Below, piece by piece: positions 17,611-27,062 of a stretch of DNA of 64,000 bases. This DNA comes from an uncultured Coriobacteriaceae bacterium (GTDB lineage Bacteria; Actinomycetota; Coriobacteriia; Coriobacteriales; Coriobacteriaceae). A program made the translations under genes and the position numbers. Below the pieces are notes generated by a model. It worked only from the letters and a program-made list of their open reading frames with translations, made no database searches and was not told the origin of the DNA. The DNA lies in contig CALUIM010000002.1 in assembly GCA_944320725.1 (NCBI GenBank), positions 62,001 through 126,000 on the forward strand, in the 5' to 3' direction. The number at the start of each line of letters is the position of its first letter. Position 1 is the stretch's first letter.

Positions 17611-20403
17611 ATGGACATCAACGCTCCCGGCCTGTCGTATTCCGAACCCGATATCGGCGCGGAGTTCGTCCCGCCGCTGCCCGAGCACCCGCGCGAGAAG
17701 ATTGTGGCGCTCTGCAAGCACCTTACCAACCGCACGCTGGGTAAAGGCAATCTGCTTGCCTACGAGTACTGGGCGTTTGAGAGCGTCACCACCGACGAGA
17801 TGGCCGACGTGCTCTTGAAGCTCAAGGTGCGCCGCCCCTATACGTTCGACGAGGTCCTTGCTGCAACCGGTGTGCCGGCAAAGCGCCTGCAGGAGCTGCT
17901 CGACGAGATGTCGGTCATCGGGCTTCTGGAGTACAACTGGGAGAATCCCACGCGCACCAAGCAATGGGTGAGTCCCATTCTGGTGCCAGGATCGGCTGAG
18001 TTTCTCAACATGCGCTGGAGCCAGATGAACGAGCATCCGGCAACAGCCAAGTTCTTCGAGCAGGCATCGAAAGGCCCGCTCTCGCGCATCACGCCCATGG
18101 TGCCGCCGGGTGGTGCGGGTATTGGCATGCATGTCATCCCCGTCGAACAGGCTATCGAGACCGAGAACCAGAGCGTGTCGATCGAGCACATCAGCCATTG
18201 GCTCGACAAATATGAGGGCAAGTTCGCGGCGAGCCCCTGCAGCTGCCGTATGAGCCGTGCGGTGCTGGGCGAGGCGTGCGGCGACGATCCGGCCGACTGG
18301 TGCATCGCCGTGGGCGACATGGCCGACTACGTGGTTGAGACCGACAAAGGCGGGCGCTACATCACGCGCGAGGAGGCGCTCGAGATTTTGCAGCGCGCCG
18401 AGGATAACGGCTTCGTGCATCAGATCACCAACATCGATGGTGAAAACAAGATCTTCGCCATCTGCAACTGCAACGTGAACGTGTGCTACGCGCTGCGCAC
18501 CTCGCAGCTGTTCAACACGCCCAATCTGTCGCGCTCGGCCTATGTGGCGCGGACCGAGGCCGAGAAGTGCGTTGCCTGCGGCCGCTGCGTCGAGGTGTGC
18601 CCGGCGGGCGCGGTCAAATTGGGGCAGAAGCTCTGCCTGGCAGATGGCAGCGCGGTCGCATACCCCAAGCAGGAGCTGCCCGATGCGGTGAGCTGGGGTC
18701 CCGAGAAGTGGTCGCCCGATTATCGCAACAAGAATCGCATCGAGACCTACGATACCGGCACCGCGCCGTGCAAGACGGCATGCCCGGCGCATATCGCGGT
18801 GCAGGGGTACCTCAAGCTGGCGGCGCAGGGGCGCTACACCGAGGCGCTCGCCCTCATCAAGCGCGAGAACCCGCTGCCGGCTATCTGCGGGCGCATCTGC
18901 AACCGCCGCTGCGAGGACGCTTGTACGCGCGGCCGCGTCGACCATGCGGTGGCCATCGACGAGGTTAAGAAGTTCATTGCCGAGCGCGATCTCGATGCCG
19001 CGACGCGCTATATCCCGCCGAAGGTTGTGCCGCGTGTGCAAGGTGAGTTCGACGAGAAGATTGCGATTGTGGGCGCTGGCCCCGCGGGCCTGTCCTGCGC
19101 GTTCTACCTCGCCGAGAAGGGCTATCGCCCCGTGGTGTTCGAACGTCATGCGCGCCCGGGCGGCATGCTTGCCTACGGCGTGCCCTCGTATAAGCTTTCC
19201 CGCGCAACCATCCAGGCCGAGGTCGATGTCATCGAGGCCATGGGTGTCGAATTCCGCTACGGCGTCGAGGTGGGCCGCGATGTGACGCTCGATGAGCTGC
19301 GTGAGGAGGGCTTCCGTGCGTTCTACGTTGCTATCGGCTGCCAGGCGGGGCGGCTTCCCGGTATCCCGGGCGAAGACGCGCCCGGCGCCGAGACGGCCGT
19401 CTCGTTTTTGCGTCGCGTCTCCGAGCAGGAGGCGGCGGACGAGATGGCGCTGCTTGCGGGCCGTACCATCGTCGTGGGCGGCGGCAACGTTGCCATCGAT
19501 GCGGCGCGCTGCGCGGCGCGTCTAGGTTCTGAGCATGTCGAGATGTTCTGTCTCGAGAACGAGGCGGAGATGCCGGCGAGTGCCGAGGAGGCACGCGAGG
19601 CAACCGAGGACGGCGTGCATATCAGCCATGGCTGGGGTCCTGTCGCGGTGCGTTGCGGCGAGGATGGCCGTGTGAGCGAGGTCGAGTTCAAGCGCTGTGT
19701 GCGCGTGTTTAACGACGAGGGGCGCTTCGCGCCGGTCTATGACGAGGACGAAACACGTACGGTTGCGGCCGACCGCGTGATTTTCTCCATTGGACAGGCG
19801 GTGCAGTGGGGCGAGCTGCTTGCTGGCAGCGCGGTGAAGCTCGGCTCGGGCCAGGGAGCTGTTGCCGACCCCGTGACGTACCAGACCGCCGAGTCCGATA
19901 TCTTCGTGGGTGGCGACGTCTACACCGGTCCCAAGTTCGCCATCGATGCCATCGCGGCCGGCCATGAGGCCGCCGTCTCAATCCATCGCTTTGTGCAGGG
20001 GGCAACGCTCACCATCGGGCGCAATCCACGGCGCTATCGCGAGCTCGACAAGGAGAACATCGCGCTGGCGAGCTATGACACCGCTTCGCGCCAAGAGCCA
20101 GCGATCGAGGAGGGCATGGGGCGCACGACGGCACCGTTTGCCGAGTACGTGCGCACCTTCACCGAGGAGCAGGTACGCACCGAGACCGCTCGCTGTCTGG
20201 GCTGCGGTGCAAGCGTGGTCGATGAGAACAAGTGCATTGGCTGCGGTCTGTGCACCACCAAGTGCGCGTTCGATGCTATCCATCTGCATCGCGAGCATCC
20301 CGAGGCGAGCACGATGATCAAGTACGAGGACAAGCTGCCTGCAATTGGCAAGTACGCCCTCAAGCGCGCCATCAAGATCAAGTTCGGGGGCAAGGGGAAG
20401 TAG
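17611..20403 (+). CDS. Multi-domain Fe-S flavoprotein oxidoreductase (glutamate-synthase small-subunit-like)
   Basis: This is a 930-residue fusion. Residues 1-310 contain a family-specific domain with cysteines 210, 212, 223, 231 and then 285, 287, 292. Residues 320-330 carry a 4Fe-4S motif CVACGRCVEVC. Residues 380-460 hold the CKTACPAHI...CGRICNRRCEDAC motifs of GltD-like proteins. An FAD site GAGPAG is at 488-493 and an NAD(P)H site GGGNVA at 623-628. The C-terminus has CLGCG and CIGCGLCTTKC (875-885). It should pass electrons between NAD(P)H and a low-potential carrier. It lies between hypB and hypA, so it may serve or be served by a nickel enzyme; the partner is unknown. Confidence 0.85.
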   Translation: MDINAPGLSYSEPDIGAEFVPPLPEHPREKIVALCKHLTNRTLGKGNLLAYEYWAFESVTTDEMADVLLKLKVRRPYTFDEVLAATGVPAKRLQELLDEMSVIGLLEYNWENPTRTKQWVSPILVPGSAEFLNMRWSQMNEHPATAKFFEQASKGPLSRITPMVPPGGAGIGMHVIPVEQAIETENQSVSIEHISHWLDKYEGKFAASPCSCRMSRAVLGEACGDDPADWCIAVGDMADYVVETDKGGRYITREEALEILQRAEDNGFVHQITNIDGENKIFAICNCNVNVCYALRTSQLFNTPNLSRSAYVARTEAEKCVACGRCVEVCPAGAVKLGQKLCLADGSAVAYPKQELPDAVSWGPEKWSPDYRNKNRIETYDTGTAPCKTACPAHIAVQGYLKLAAQGRYTEALALIKRENPLPAICGRICNRRCEDACTRGRVDHAVAIDEVKKFIAERDLDAATRYIPPKVVPRVQGEFDEKIAIVGAGPAGLSCAFYLAEKGYRPVVFERHARPGGMLAYGVPSYKLSRATIQAEVDVIEAMGVEFRYGVEVGRDVTLDELREEGFRAFYVAIGCQAGRLPGIPGEDAPGAETAVSFLRRVSEQEAADEMALLAGRTIVVGGGNVAIDAARCAARLGSEHVEMFCLENEAEMPASAEEAREATEDGVHISHGWGPVAVRCGEDGRVSEVEFKRCVRVFNDEGRFAPVYDEDETRTVAADRVIFSIGQAVQWGELLAGSAVKLGSGQGAVADPVTYQTAESDIFVGGDVYTGPKFAIDAIAAGHEAAVSIHRFVQGATLTIGRNPRRYRELDKENIALASYDTASRQEPAIEEGMGRTTAPFAEYVRTFTEEQVRTETARCLGCGASVVDENKCIGCGLCTTKCAFDAIHLHREHPEASTMIKYEDKLPAIGKYALKRAIKIKFGGKGK

Positions 20404-20419
20404 GGCAGGCAAGCTTTTG

Positions 20420-20472
20420 GCACCCGGGTGTCACGCAGCGTTTCGTCTCCTTCGCGCGTGACGCCCGGGTGC
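20420..20472 (+). repeat. Large hairpin between the flavoprotein gene and hypA
   Basis: A 17-bp stem with one mismatch (20420-20436 with 20456-20472) and a 19-base loop lies 30 bases before hypA. There is no T tract, so it is more likely an intercistronic mRNA-stability or processing element than a terminator. Confidence 0.7.
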
Positions 20473-20502
20473 AAGCCCCTGCGCCTGTGAAGGGAAACGC
20501 CT

Positions 20503-21060
20503 ATGCACGAGCTTGGCATCGTGTTCTACATCATCCGGCGCGTCGAAGACGTTGCTCGGGAGCACGGGGTGCGCGGTGTCTCCGCCGTGACGATTCAGCT
20601 TGGCGAGGTATCGGGCGTTATTCCGAACTACTTGCAGGACGCATGGCGATGGGCTGCCGATAAGCACGAGCTTACGCAAGGTGCCGAGCTGATTGTCGAG
20701 GATATTCCCGCCATCACGCTGTGCGAAGCCTGCGGCGCGCGCTATGGTACGGTGGAACACGGACGTATCTGCCCTGCCTGCGGAAGCGAGCGAACGGTGC
20801 TCGTGAGCGGGCAGGAAGTGCTGATTAAGGAGATTGCCGTGCCCGACGAGAAGCCCGAGATGGAGCATGAACCTGCGGAAGCTGCAGCGCGTGCGGAGAC
20901 TGGCGCATCTACGCCCCCTGCGCCGTCGCGGGGACCTGCGCGGCCTCGTGAGGATGACCCTTATGTGCGTGCCGAGAACGAAGATGACGACGGCTACGAT
21001 CCCTATTCAGATCGCAGGTCCGAGCCGGAGCCGCTGTTCGAGCGCGATCCCTGGCGGTAA
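20503..21060 (+). CDS. hypA: HypA nickel metallochaperone with long acidic C-terminal tail
   Basis: HypA binds nickel through its N-terminal Met-His-Glu and delivers it with HypB. The MHE start and the zinc-site cysteines 74, 77, 90 and 93 are all present. Residues 1-112 match a normal HypA of about 115 residues. Residues about 113-185 are an extra low-complexity tail rich in Glu, Asp, Pro, Ala and Arg, predicted disordered. ATG 20503 follows GAAGGGAAAC. It closes the hypB-flavoprotein-hypA operon. Confidence 0.9.
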   Translation: MHELGIVFYIIRRVEDVAREHGVRGVSAVTIQLGEVSGVIPNYLQDAWRWAADKHELTQGAELIVEDIPAITLCEACGARYGTVEHGRICPACGSERTVLVSGQEVLIKEIAVPDEKPEMEHEPAEAAARAETGASTPPAPSRGPARPREDDPYVRAENEDDDGYDPYSDRRSEPEPLFERDPWR

Positions 21061-21100
21061 GCTCGGATAGGTGAGATGTGATGCGCTGCGCGCGAAGCGC

Positions 21101-21733
21101 TTAGCGCTCGGGACGGCGCTCGGGGTATTTGCTTGTATAGCCCTCGATGTGCAGCGTGCTTGCGATGATGTCCTTGATGACCGTTGTCTTAACGGTGGGA
21201 TGCTCGCGAATGTAGAGAATCAGGCCGCTGATAAGCACGTAGAACGTCTCAAAGACATGGTCGATGAGAATCTCGTGGTAGCGGGCGAAGTCGATGACCG
21301 TCGATTCGCACATGTAGCGCGCGCAGCGCTCGGCGACACGGTGGACGAAGGCACTGTAGAGCACAGCGTCGCCGTCGGCGGCGATGGATTTGGGCAAATC
21401 GGGCGTTTCGAGCACCATGGAGCGCAGCAGCACCGAGATGCTATCGAGCGCACCTTCGATATCGCCGCGGACGCGGCTGGCGTTCCACGCGCGCAGCCGC
21501 TCGATAAACGCATCGATGGTGTAGTCGAGCGCGGCCTCGAGCGCGGCCTCCTTGTTGGGGAAGTAATGGTAGAAGAGCGAGCGGGTGCAGCCTACGCGCT
21601 CGGTGATGCCCGAGACCGAAAGGCGGCTGATGCCCTCTTCAGAGCATACGGAAATCACGGCGTGAAGAATCTCCTCACGACGGTGATCGTGGGTGTGGCG
21701 TTCGCGATGCGCAGGGGTGTGAACGTCTGCCAT
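21101..21733 (-). CDS. TetR-family transcriptional regulator
   Basis: This is a 210-residue repressor with an N-terminal HTH at about residues 17-65 (RREEILHAVISVCSEEG, then TRSLFYHYFPNKEAA) and an all-helical ligand domain. An N-terminal stretch rich in His and Arg (residues 5-18) is unusual and could sense metal. ATG 21733 follows GAGGTACCCC. It is convergent with hypA; candidate targets are itself and the hyp/membrane-protein divergent promoter. Confidence 0.87.
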   Translation of the reverse strand: MADVHTPAHRERHTHDHRREEILHAVISVCSEEGISRLSVSGITERVGCTRSLFYHYFPNKEAALEAALDYTIDAFIERLRAWNASRVRGDIEGALDSISVLLRSMVLETPDLPKSIAADGDAVLYSAFVHRVAERCARYMCESTVIDFARYHEILIDHVFETFYVLISGLILYIREHPTVKTTVIKDIIASTLHIEGYTSKYPERRPER

Positions 21734-21749
21734 GGGGTACCTCGTTTCG

Positions 21750-21767
21750 CGTACGGGTGCTCGTACG
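21750..21767. promoter_or_regulatory. Repeated CGTACG boxes upstream of the TetR gene
   Basis: Two palindromic CGTACG hexamers lie 12 bp apart, just upstream of the TetR gene start. They could form an autoregulatory operator. Confidence 0.35.
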
Positions 21768-21877
21768 GATAGTGCAAGTTTTTACCATGGTGCCAGCTAC
21801 GTCAATGGTGTGTTTACATAATACCCAGATTAACCCTCATCCCTTACCTGTTGGTTCATGCTAAAATCTATCCGCGC

Positions 21878-21953
21878 GCCTCCGTAGCTCAGGGGATAGA
21901 GCACCGCTCTCCTAAAGCGGGTGTCGATGGTTCGAATCCATTCGGGGGCACCA
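21878..21953 (+). tRNA. tRNA-Arg (anticodon CCU)
   Basis: This is a 76-nt cloverleaf. The acceptor stem GCCTCCG pairs with CGGGGGC (one G-U pair) and the CCA end is encoded. The anticodon arm is CCGCT / CTCCTAA / AGCGG, giving anticodon CCU, which reads AGG. The T loop is TTCGAAT. It lies between the TetR gene and the PASTA kinase gene, and no integrase is nearby. Confidence 0.96.
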
Positions 21954-21963
21954 GGGATATGTG

Positions 21964-22003
21964 CGGGTCGGCAGAGAATATGCTGCCGACCCGTTTTGCG
22001 TTT
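21964..22003 (+). terminator. Terminator after tRNA-Arg
   Basis: A perfect 11-bp stem (21964-21974... with 21983-21993) is followed by TTTTGCGTTT, starting 11 bases after the tRNA 3' end. Confidence 0.9.
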
Positions 22004-22023
22004 GAAGACGACAAGGCCGGCAG

Positions 22024-22067
22024 GTAAAGAGAAAGCCCCGCGTGACTCGCTTGGAATCACGCGGGGC
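22024..22067 (-). terminator. Terminator of the pknB operon
   Basis: On the minus strand an 11-bp stem (22057-22067 with 22035-22045) is followed by TTTCTCTTT. It lies 25 bases after the pknB stop at 22092. Confidence 0.88.
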
Positions 22068-22091
22068 CCTCAGTGCATGTGTGACACGTTG

Positions 22092-24044
22092 TTACTGGCC
22101 GTCGCCCTCCTCGGGGATGTTGCCAGCGCTCGCGCCGGGACCGCCCGAGATGATGAGCTTGATCGTGGTACCGATCTCCTGCTCGCCGTCGGGGGAGTAC
22201 GAGATGACCTCACCCTCGGGCACACTGCTGCTCGATTGCACAACGCTGTTGTAGCGGAAGCCAGCGTTGGCAATCTCCTTCTCGGCGGCCGACTGCTCCA
22301 TGCCGGTCACGTTGGGCACCTTGGCGGTGGGCTCGGGCTCGGGGCCGAGCGAGATAACAAGGCCAATCTCGGTGCCGGGCTTCTGGTGGCCAGCGGGATC
22401 GTAGCTAATAACGCAGCCCTCGTCGATTGAATCGCTGTAGCTGCTGCCGGTGACGGTCACGCCAAAGCCCGCCTTGGAGAGGATGCTCGTGGCGCGCGAT
22501 TGGCTGTAGCCTGTGACATCGGGGACTTCCTCCGTGCCGGGGCCGGTGGACACCTTGTACTCCACGGTGCCGCCCGCCTCGATCTGCTCGCCCGCCTTCG
22601 GGGACTGGTCAAAGACCGTGCCCTCGTCGGCGTCGTTCTCCTCTTCGGTGGCAGAGCCCTTAAGGCCGAGCTCGGCGAGCGCTGCCTCCGCCTCATCGGC
22701 GGTCTTGCCGGAGAGGTCGGGGACTTCCTTGTACTCGATGGGCTGCGGCCCGCGCGAGATCACGATATCGATCTCGGTGCCCTTGGCCTCCATGCTGCCG
22801 CCCTGCGGGGTCTGGTCCATGACCTCGCCCTCGTCGAACTCATCGGAGTAGTTGGGCGTGATGTCGCCCACCTTGAAGCCGGCGTCCTCGATGGCCGCGA
22901 CGGCGTCTTCCTGTGCCTGACCAATCACGTTGGGCACCGCCGCCTGACCGCCGTCGGTGAGCATGCCGGAGGCAAAGACGGCTACGGCGGCGATCACCGC
23001 GATGACGGCGATGACCGCGGCAACGATTTTGCCCTTGCCGCCGCCCTTCTCCTCGTCATCGGTGTTGTACGAACCGGTGCTGCCCGAGATGCTCGTGCGC
23101 TGCGCGCGCTTCGTATCGACCGCGGGGCGCACCATAGCCTGCGTGGCATCGCTCATAACGCGCGTCTCGGTGGCGCCCGTGCCGCCACTCGCGCTGATCA
23201 CGCGCGTGGGCTCGGGAACGTCGATCGTGTGGCCCGCGAGGTAGCTGTTGAGCACCTGGCGCAGCTCGTCGGCCGTTTGGAAGCGGTTGGCGGGATCCTT
23301 CTCCATGCAGCGCAGGATGATGCGCTCAAGATCGGCATCGACGCCCGGGTTGATCTGGCTCGGCGGCACGGGAATCTCGTTCACCTGCTTGAGCGCCACA
23401 GAGATGGCGTCGTCGCCGTCGAAGGGAACCTGGCCGGTGGCGCACTCGTACATCACCACGCCCAGCGAGTAGATGTCGGAGGTGGGGCCGAGCTCCTGCC
23501 CGCGCGTCTGCTCGGGGCTCACGTAGTGCGCCGTACCGAGCACATTGTTATCCTGCGTGAGGTGGCTGTTCTTGGCGCGCGCGATGCCAAAGTCCATCAC
23601 CTTGATGTTGCCGTCGGGCAGCACCATGATGTTCTGCGGCTTGATGTCGCGGTGGATGATCTCGTGCTTATGCGCTACCGAGAGCGCGCCGCAAATCTGG
23701 CTGCCAATCTGCGCGACCTTCTTGGGATCGAGCGCGCCGTGGCTGCGGACGCCGCTTTTGAGGTCGGTGCCGCGCAGGTACTCCATGACAATGTAGTACG
23801 TGTCGCCATCTTTGCCCCAGTCGTAGACCCCAACGATATACGGGCTCGAAAGGCCGGCCGCCGCCTGCGCCTCCTGCTTGAAGCGCGCGGCAAACGTGGC
23901 ATCCGCCGCATACTGCGGCAGCATGATCTTCACCGCTACCGTGCGGTCGAGAACCTGGTCCTGGGCGCGGTACACGGTTGCCATGCCACCGGAACCCACC
24001 TTATCCCTGAGGAGGTACCTTCCCCCGAGGACGCGTTGATCCAT
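22092..24044 (-). CDS. pknB: PASTA-domain serine/threonine kinase (PknB/StkP type)
   Basis: This is a 650-residue membrane kinase that senses peptidoglycan fragments and controls wall synthesis. The kinase domain (residues 10-270) has GSGGMAT, Lys39, HRDIKPQN with Asp133, and DFG 151-153. A single membrane span lies at about 340-361. The outside part holds four PASTA repeats, each opening with a VPNVIG-, VPDLSG-, VPDVTG- or VPNVTG-like segment. It is the last gene of the minus-strand operon with PP2C, FHA and RodA-PBP genes, an arrangement like actinobacterial pknB loci. ATG 24044 follows GGGAG. Confidence 0.96.
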   Translation of the reverse strand: MDQRVLGGRYLLRDKVGSGGMATVYRAQDQVLDRTVAVKIMLPQYAADATFAARFKQEAQAAAGLSSPYIVGVYDWGKDGDTYYIVMEYLRGTDLKSGVRSHGALDPKKVAQIGSQICGALSVAHKHEIIHRDIKPQNIMVLPDGNIKVMDFGIARAKNSHLTQDNNVLGTAHYVSPEQTRGQELGPTSDIYSLGVVMYECATGQVPFDGDDAISVALKQVNEIPVPPSQINPGVDADLERIILRCMEKDPANRFQTADELRQVLNSYLAGHTIDVPEPTRVISASGGTGATETRVMSDATQAMVRPAVDTKRAQRTSISGSTGSYNTDDEEKGGGKGKIVAAVIAVIAVIAAVAVFASGMLTDGGQAAVPNVIGQAQEDAVAAIEDAGFKVGDITPNYSDEFDEGEVMDQTPQGGSMEAKGTEIDIVISRGPQPIEYKEVPDLSGKTADEAEAALAELGLKGSATEEENDADEGTVFDQSPKAGEQIEAGGTVEYKVSTGPGTEEVPDVTGYSQSRATSILSKAGFGVTVTGSSYSDSIDEGCVISYDPAGHQKPGTEIGLVISLGPEPEPTAKVPNVTGMEQSAAEKEIANAGFRYNSVVQSSSSVPEGEVISYSPDGEQEIGTTIKLIISGGPGASAGNIPEEGDGQ

Positions 24045-24158
24045 CTTAGTGCTCCCTCACAAACGCTACTCTTTCAAACTCACTGCTACCCGCAAGACGC
24101 TGCCTGCGGAATTGTTGCCAACGTACGGCTGGCGCCGCGCATCGTCGTTGCACCCGCA

Positions 24159-27062
24159 TCACGACCCTTGTGCGGAGAGTGCGGCCTGAATGACCGTTCC
24201 CGCAATCTCGGCTGCCGAGATATCGTGGTCGTAATAGTTCTCGATCACGACCGAAATCGCGACCGTGGGGGTGTCGTACGGAGCGAAGCCAATGAACGTC
24301 GAGTTGGCGTTCTCCTTCGAGGTCTCGCCGGTGCCGGTCTTGCCCGCCACCTCGACGCCGCGGATCTGGGCATGGTAGCCTGAGCCGTTCTCAACGACCT
24401 CGAGCATGGCCTCCTTGACCTGCTCGACCACCTCGGCGCTCACCGACTGGCCGAGCGCACGCGGCTCGGTCTGCTTCACCACGGTGCCGTCGGGGGCTAG
24501 GACCTGCGAGACCACGTAGGGGTTCATCGCGATGCCGCCGTTGGCGATTGCGCCGGCAATGACCGCGCCCTGCATGCAGGTGGCCTGCGGGCCGGGTTCG
24601 TGCCCTTGGCCCACCGGCTGGCCGGCGCCCGCCCAGGCGAGCTCCCACTCGGTCATCTCGGCGGGGTCGGGCATGATGGACGGCGTGGTGGAGAAGTCAA
24701 GGCCAAGCGACTGCCCAAAGCCGAAGGCACGTGCGTACTGCACGAGCGTGTCGGCCCCGAGCTGCGTGGCAACCTGGCCAAACGCCACGTTCGAGGACTG
24801 CGCGAAGGCCTCCAAGAGGCTGATGTCGCCAAAGTTGGCGTCGTTGACGTTCGTGACGTCGGCACCGCCGATCTCCATGCTGGAAGGTGCCTCGTAGACG
24901 CTGTCGAGCGAGGCGAGGCCTGTTTCGAGCGCGGCAGAGAGCGTCACCGTCTTGAAGATGGAGCCGGGGGTGTAGAGCGCCTGCGTGGCGCGGTCGTAGA
25001 GACCCGATCCCGAGCTGTCCGAGAGCGCCGCTTCGGCATTGGTGTTGTCGTACGACGGCGAGCTCGCCTTTGCAAGCACGGCGCCGGTGCGCGGGTCGGT
25101 GACCACAATGGCGCCGGTGAGCCCGTTGCTCTCGAGGGCGTTCTCGGCCGCCTTCTGGATACGCGAGTCGATGGTGAGCATGACCGAGTTGCCCGGTTGC
25201 GACACGCCGGCGAGCGACTGCAGTGCGTTCTCCCAGCTCGAGTAGTCCTCAGAGCCGGTAAGCGTATCGTTTTGCGAGTTCTCGATACCCGTCGAACCAT
25301 AGCGCTGCGAGTAGTAGCCCACGGTATGCGCCGCGAGGTTGCCGTTGGGGTAGGAACGGGTGTAGGTGCCATCCTCCTGGCGGACCGACTCGGCGAGCGT
25401 GAGGCCGTCGGACGTGATAATCGAGCCGCGCTGGATATAGGCTTGGCGCGCGATGGTGTGGTTGTTCGAGGGCATGCTCTGGTACTCGTCGGCCACCACG
25501 ATCTGGAGATAGGTGAGGTTGCCAATGAGCACAGCGAAGAGCGCCGTGAACAAAAACACCATGCGGGTGAGGCGCTTGGCAAGCGCCACGCGGCCGAGCA
25601 CGCCGCTCTCGGGCGTGTCGAGCAGGCGGCGACGCATGCGCGAACCGGGGCGCGCATGGCTGCCGCCGGCGCTATGGCTGCCTGCGCCCTTAAACGCACC
25701 GGAGAAGATGCGCGTGCCCACCGAGGTGAGGCTCGGGGCGGCGGCGGGCTCGTCTTCCGGCAGCGCGGCCATGACGCCGGTGCCGGTGAGCTCGGCTCCA
25801 CGGCCCGTTGCCTCGTCGCCGGCGCGCAGCAAGAGCGCCACCACGATGAAGCTTGCCAGCAGCGACGAGCCGCCCTGGCTCATGAACGGCAGGGTCACGC
25901 CCGTGAGCGGGATGAGCCGGGTCACGCCGCCCACGATGAGGAACGCCTGGAACGAGATGGAGGCCGTGAGGCCGGTGGCCGAGAACGCGGCGAGGTCGCT
26001 CTTGGCGCGCGCTGCGGTCGTGAGGCCGCGTACTGCGAAGAGCATGAACAACAGCAGCACACCCGAGGCGCCCAAGAGGCCCATCTCCTCGCCGATGGTG
26101 GCGAAGATGAAGTCCGATTCCACAACGGGGATGCTATCGGACATGCCGCGGCCGATACCCGTGCCCACCAGGCCGCCGTCTGCGAGCGAGTACAGCGACT
26201 GCACGAGCTGGTAGCCCGAGCCCTGTGCGTCGGCAAAGGGGTCCATCCAAATCTGGAAGCGCGTGCGCACGTGCGCCATGACCTGATAGGCGCCAAAGCC
26301 ACCGATGGCCAGAAGCCCGATGCCAATGATCACATACGAGATGCGGCCCGTAGCCACGTAGAGCATGATAAGGAAGATGGTGTAGAACAAGAGCGCGCTG
26401 CCGAGGTCGCGCTCGAACGCAACGATGATAAGGCAGATGCCCCACACCACAAAGAGCGGTGCCAGAAGGCGTAGCCGCGGAATCTTGAGACCAAGAACGC
26501 TGTGGTTGGAGATGGAGAGCAGCTCGCGGTTCTCGGCCAGATAGCCGGCGAGGAACAGCACGATGAGCACCTTGGCGAACTCGCCAGGCTGGATGCTGAA
26601 CAGCCCAAAGAAGTTGATCCAAAGCTTGGAGCCGCTCTGCTCGGTACCAATGAAGATGGGGAGGATAAGCAGGATGATGCCCGCTAGGCCCAGCGTGTAC
26701 TTGTAGCGCCGCACGATATCGAGGTTCTTCACGAGGGCGAGCGTGCCCACCATGAGCGCCACGGCGATGAACAGATACACGAGCTGGTTGATAGCGAGGT
26801 TGGCGTTAAGCCTGGTTACAAAGGTGATGCCGATGCCCGAGAGTACGAAGACCACCGGGAGGATGGCCGGATCGGCGCCGGGCGCCAAGAAGCGCACGGC
26901 GATATGGGCCGCTGCGAAGGCCGCGAACAGGCCCAGCGGCACGGCGAGCGTGGTAAACGAAATCGCTGCGCCCGTGGTAACCACGTAGAGCGCGTAGAGG
27001 AGCGTCACCGGGAACGCGGACGCGATCAGGAGCATGAGCTCGGTGTTGCGGCGACTGCTCAT
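24159..27062 (-). CDS. RodA/FtsW glycosyltransferase fused to a penicillin-binding transpeptidase
   Basis: This is one 967-residue polypeptide containing both halves of a SEDS-PBP wall synthase. Residues 1-413 form a RodA/FtsW polytopic domain with SIQPGEFAK (about 156-164) and WMDPFAD (272-278), the conserved Asp region needed for polymerase activity. A flexible linker (414-500) follows. Residues about 501-520 are a membrane span and 521-967 a PBP with SIFK (Ser701, Lys704), SSN (756-758) and KTG (908-910). In most actinobacteria rodA and pbpA are separate adjacent genes. No stop or frameshift separates the halves. It overlaps the PP2C stop by four bases. Confidence 0.94.
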   Translation of the reverse strand: MSSRRNTELMLLIASAFPVTLLYALYVVTTGAAISFTTLAVPLGLFAAFAAAHIAVRFLAPGADPAILPVVFVLSGIGITFVTRLNANLAINQLVYLFIAVALMVGTLALVKNLDIVRRYKYTLGLAGIILLILPIFIGTEQSGSKLWINFFGLFSIQPGEFAKVLIVLFLAGYLAENRELLSISNHSVLGLKIPRLRLLAPLFVVWGICLIIVAFERDLGSALLFYTIFLIMLYVATGRISYVIIGIGLLAIGGFGAYQVMAHVRTRFQIWMDPFADAQGSGYQLVQSLYSLADGGLVGTGIGRGMSDSIPVVESDFIFATIGEEMGLLGASGVLLLFMLFAVRGLTTAARAKSDLAAFSATGLTASISFQAFLIVGGVTRLIPLTGVTLPFMSQGGSSLLASFIVVALLLRAGDEATGRGAELTGTGVMAALPEDEPAAAPSLTSVGTRIFSGAFKGAGSHSAGGSHARPGSRMRRRLLDTPESGVLGRVALAKRLTRMVFLFTALFAVLIGNLTYLQIVVADEYQSMPSNNHTIARQAYIQRGSIITSDGLTLAESVRQEDGTYTRSYPNGNLAAHTVGYYSQRYGSTGIENSQNDTLTGSEDYSSWENALQSLAGVSQPGNSVMLTIDSRIQKAAENALESNGLTGAIVVTDPRTGAVLAKASSPSYDNTNAEAALSDSSGSGLYDRATQALYTPGSIFKTVTLSAALETGLASLDSVYEAPSSMEIGGADVTNVNDANFGDISLLEAFAQSSNVAFGQVATQLGADTLVQYARAFGFGQSLGLDFSTTPSIMPDPAEMTEWELAWAGAGQPVGQGHEPGPQATCMQGAVIAGAIANGGIAMNPYVVSQVLAPDGTVVKQTEPRALGQSVSAEVVEQVKEAMLEVVENGSGYHAQIRGVEVAGKTGTGETSKENANSTFIGFAPYDTPTVAISVVIENYYDHDISAAEIAGTVIQAALSAQGS

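Noticed and set aside
21878-21953. tRNA-Arg as an integration site of a genomic island
   Set aside because: No integrase, no repeated 3' tRNA fragment and normal housekeeping genes on both sides.
24600-26474. 624-codon open frame antisense to the RodA-PBP fusion
   Set aside because: Composition is Arg/His/Ala-rich shadow protein, with all PBP and RodA motifs on the other strand.
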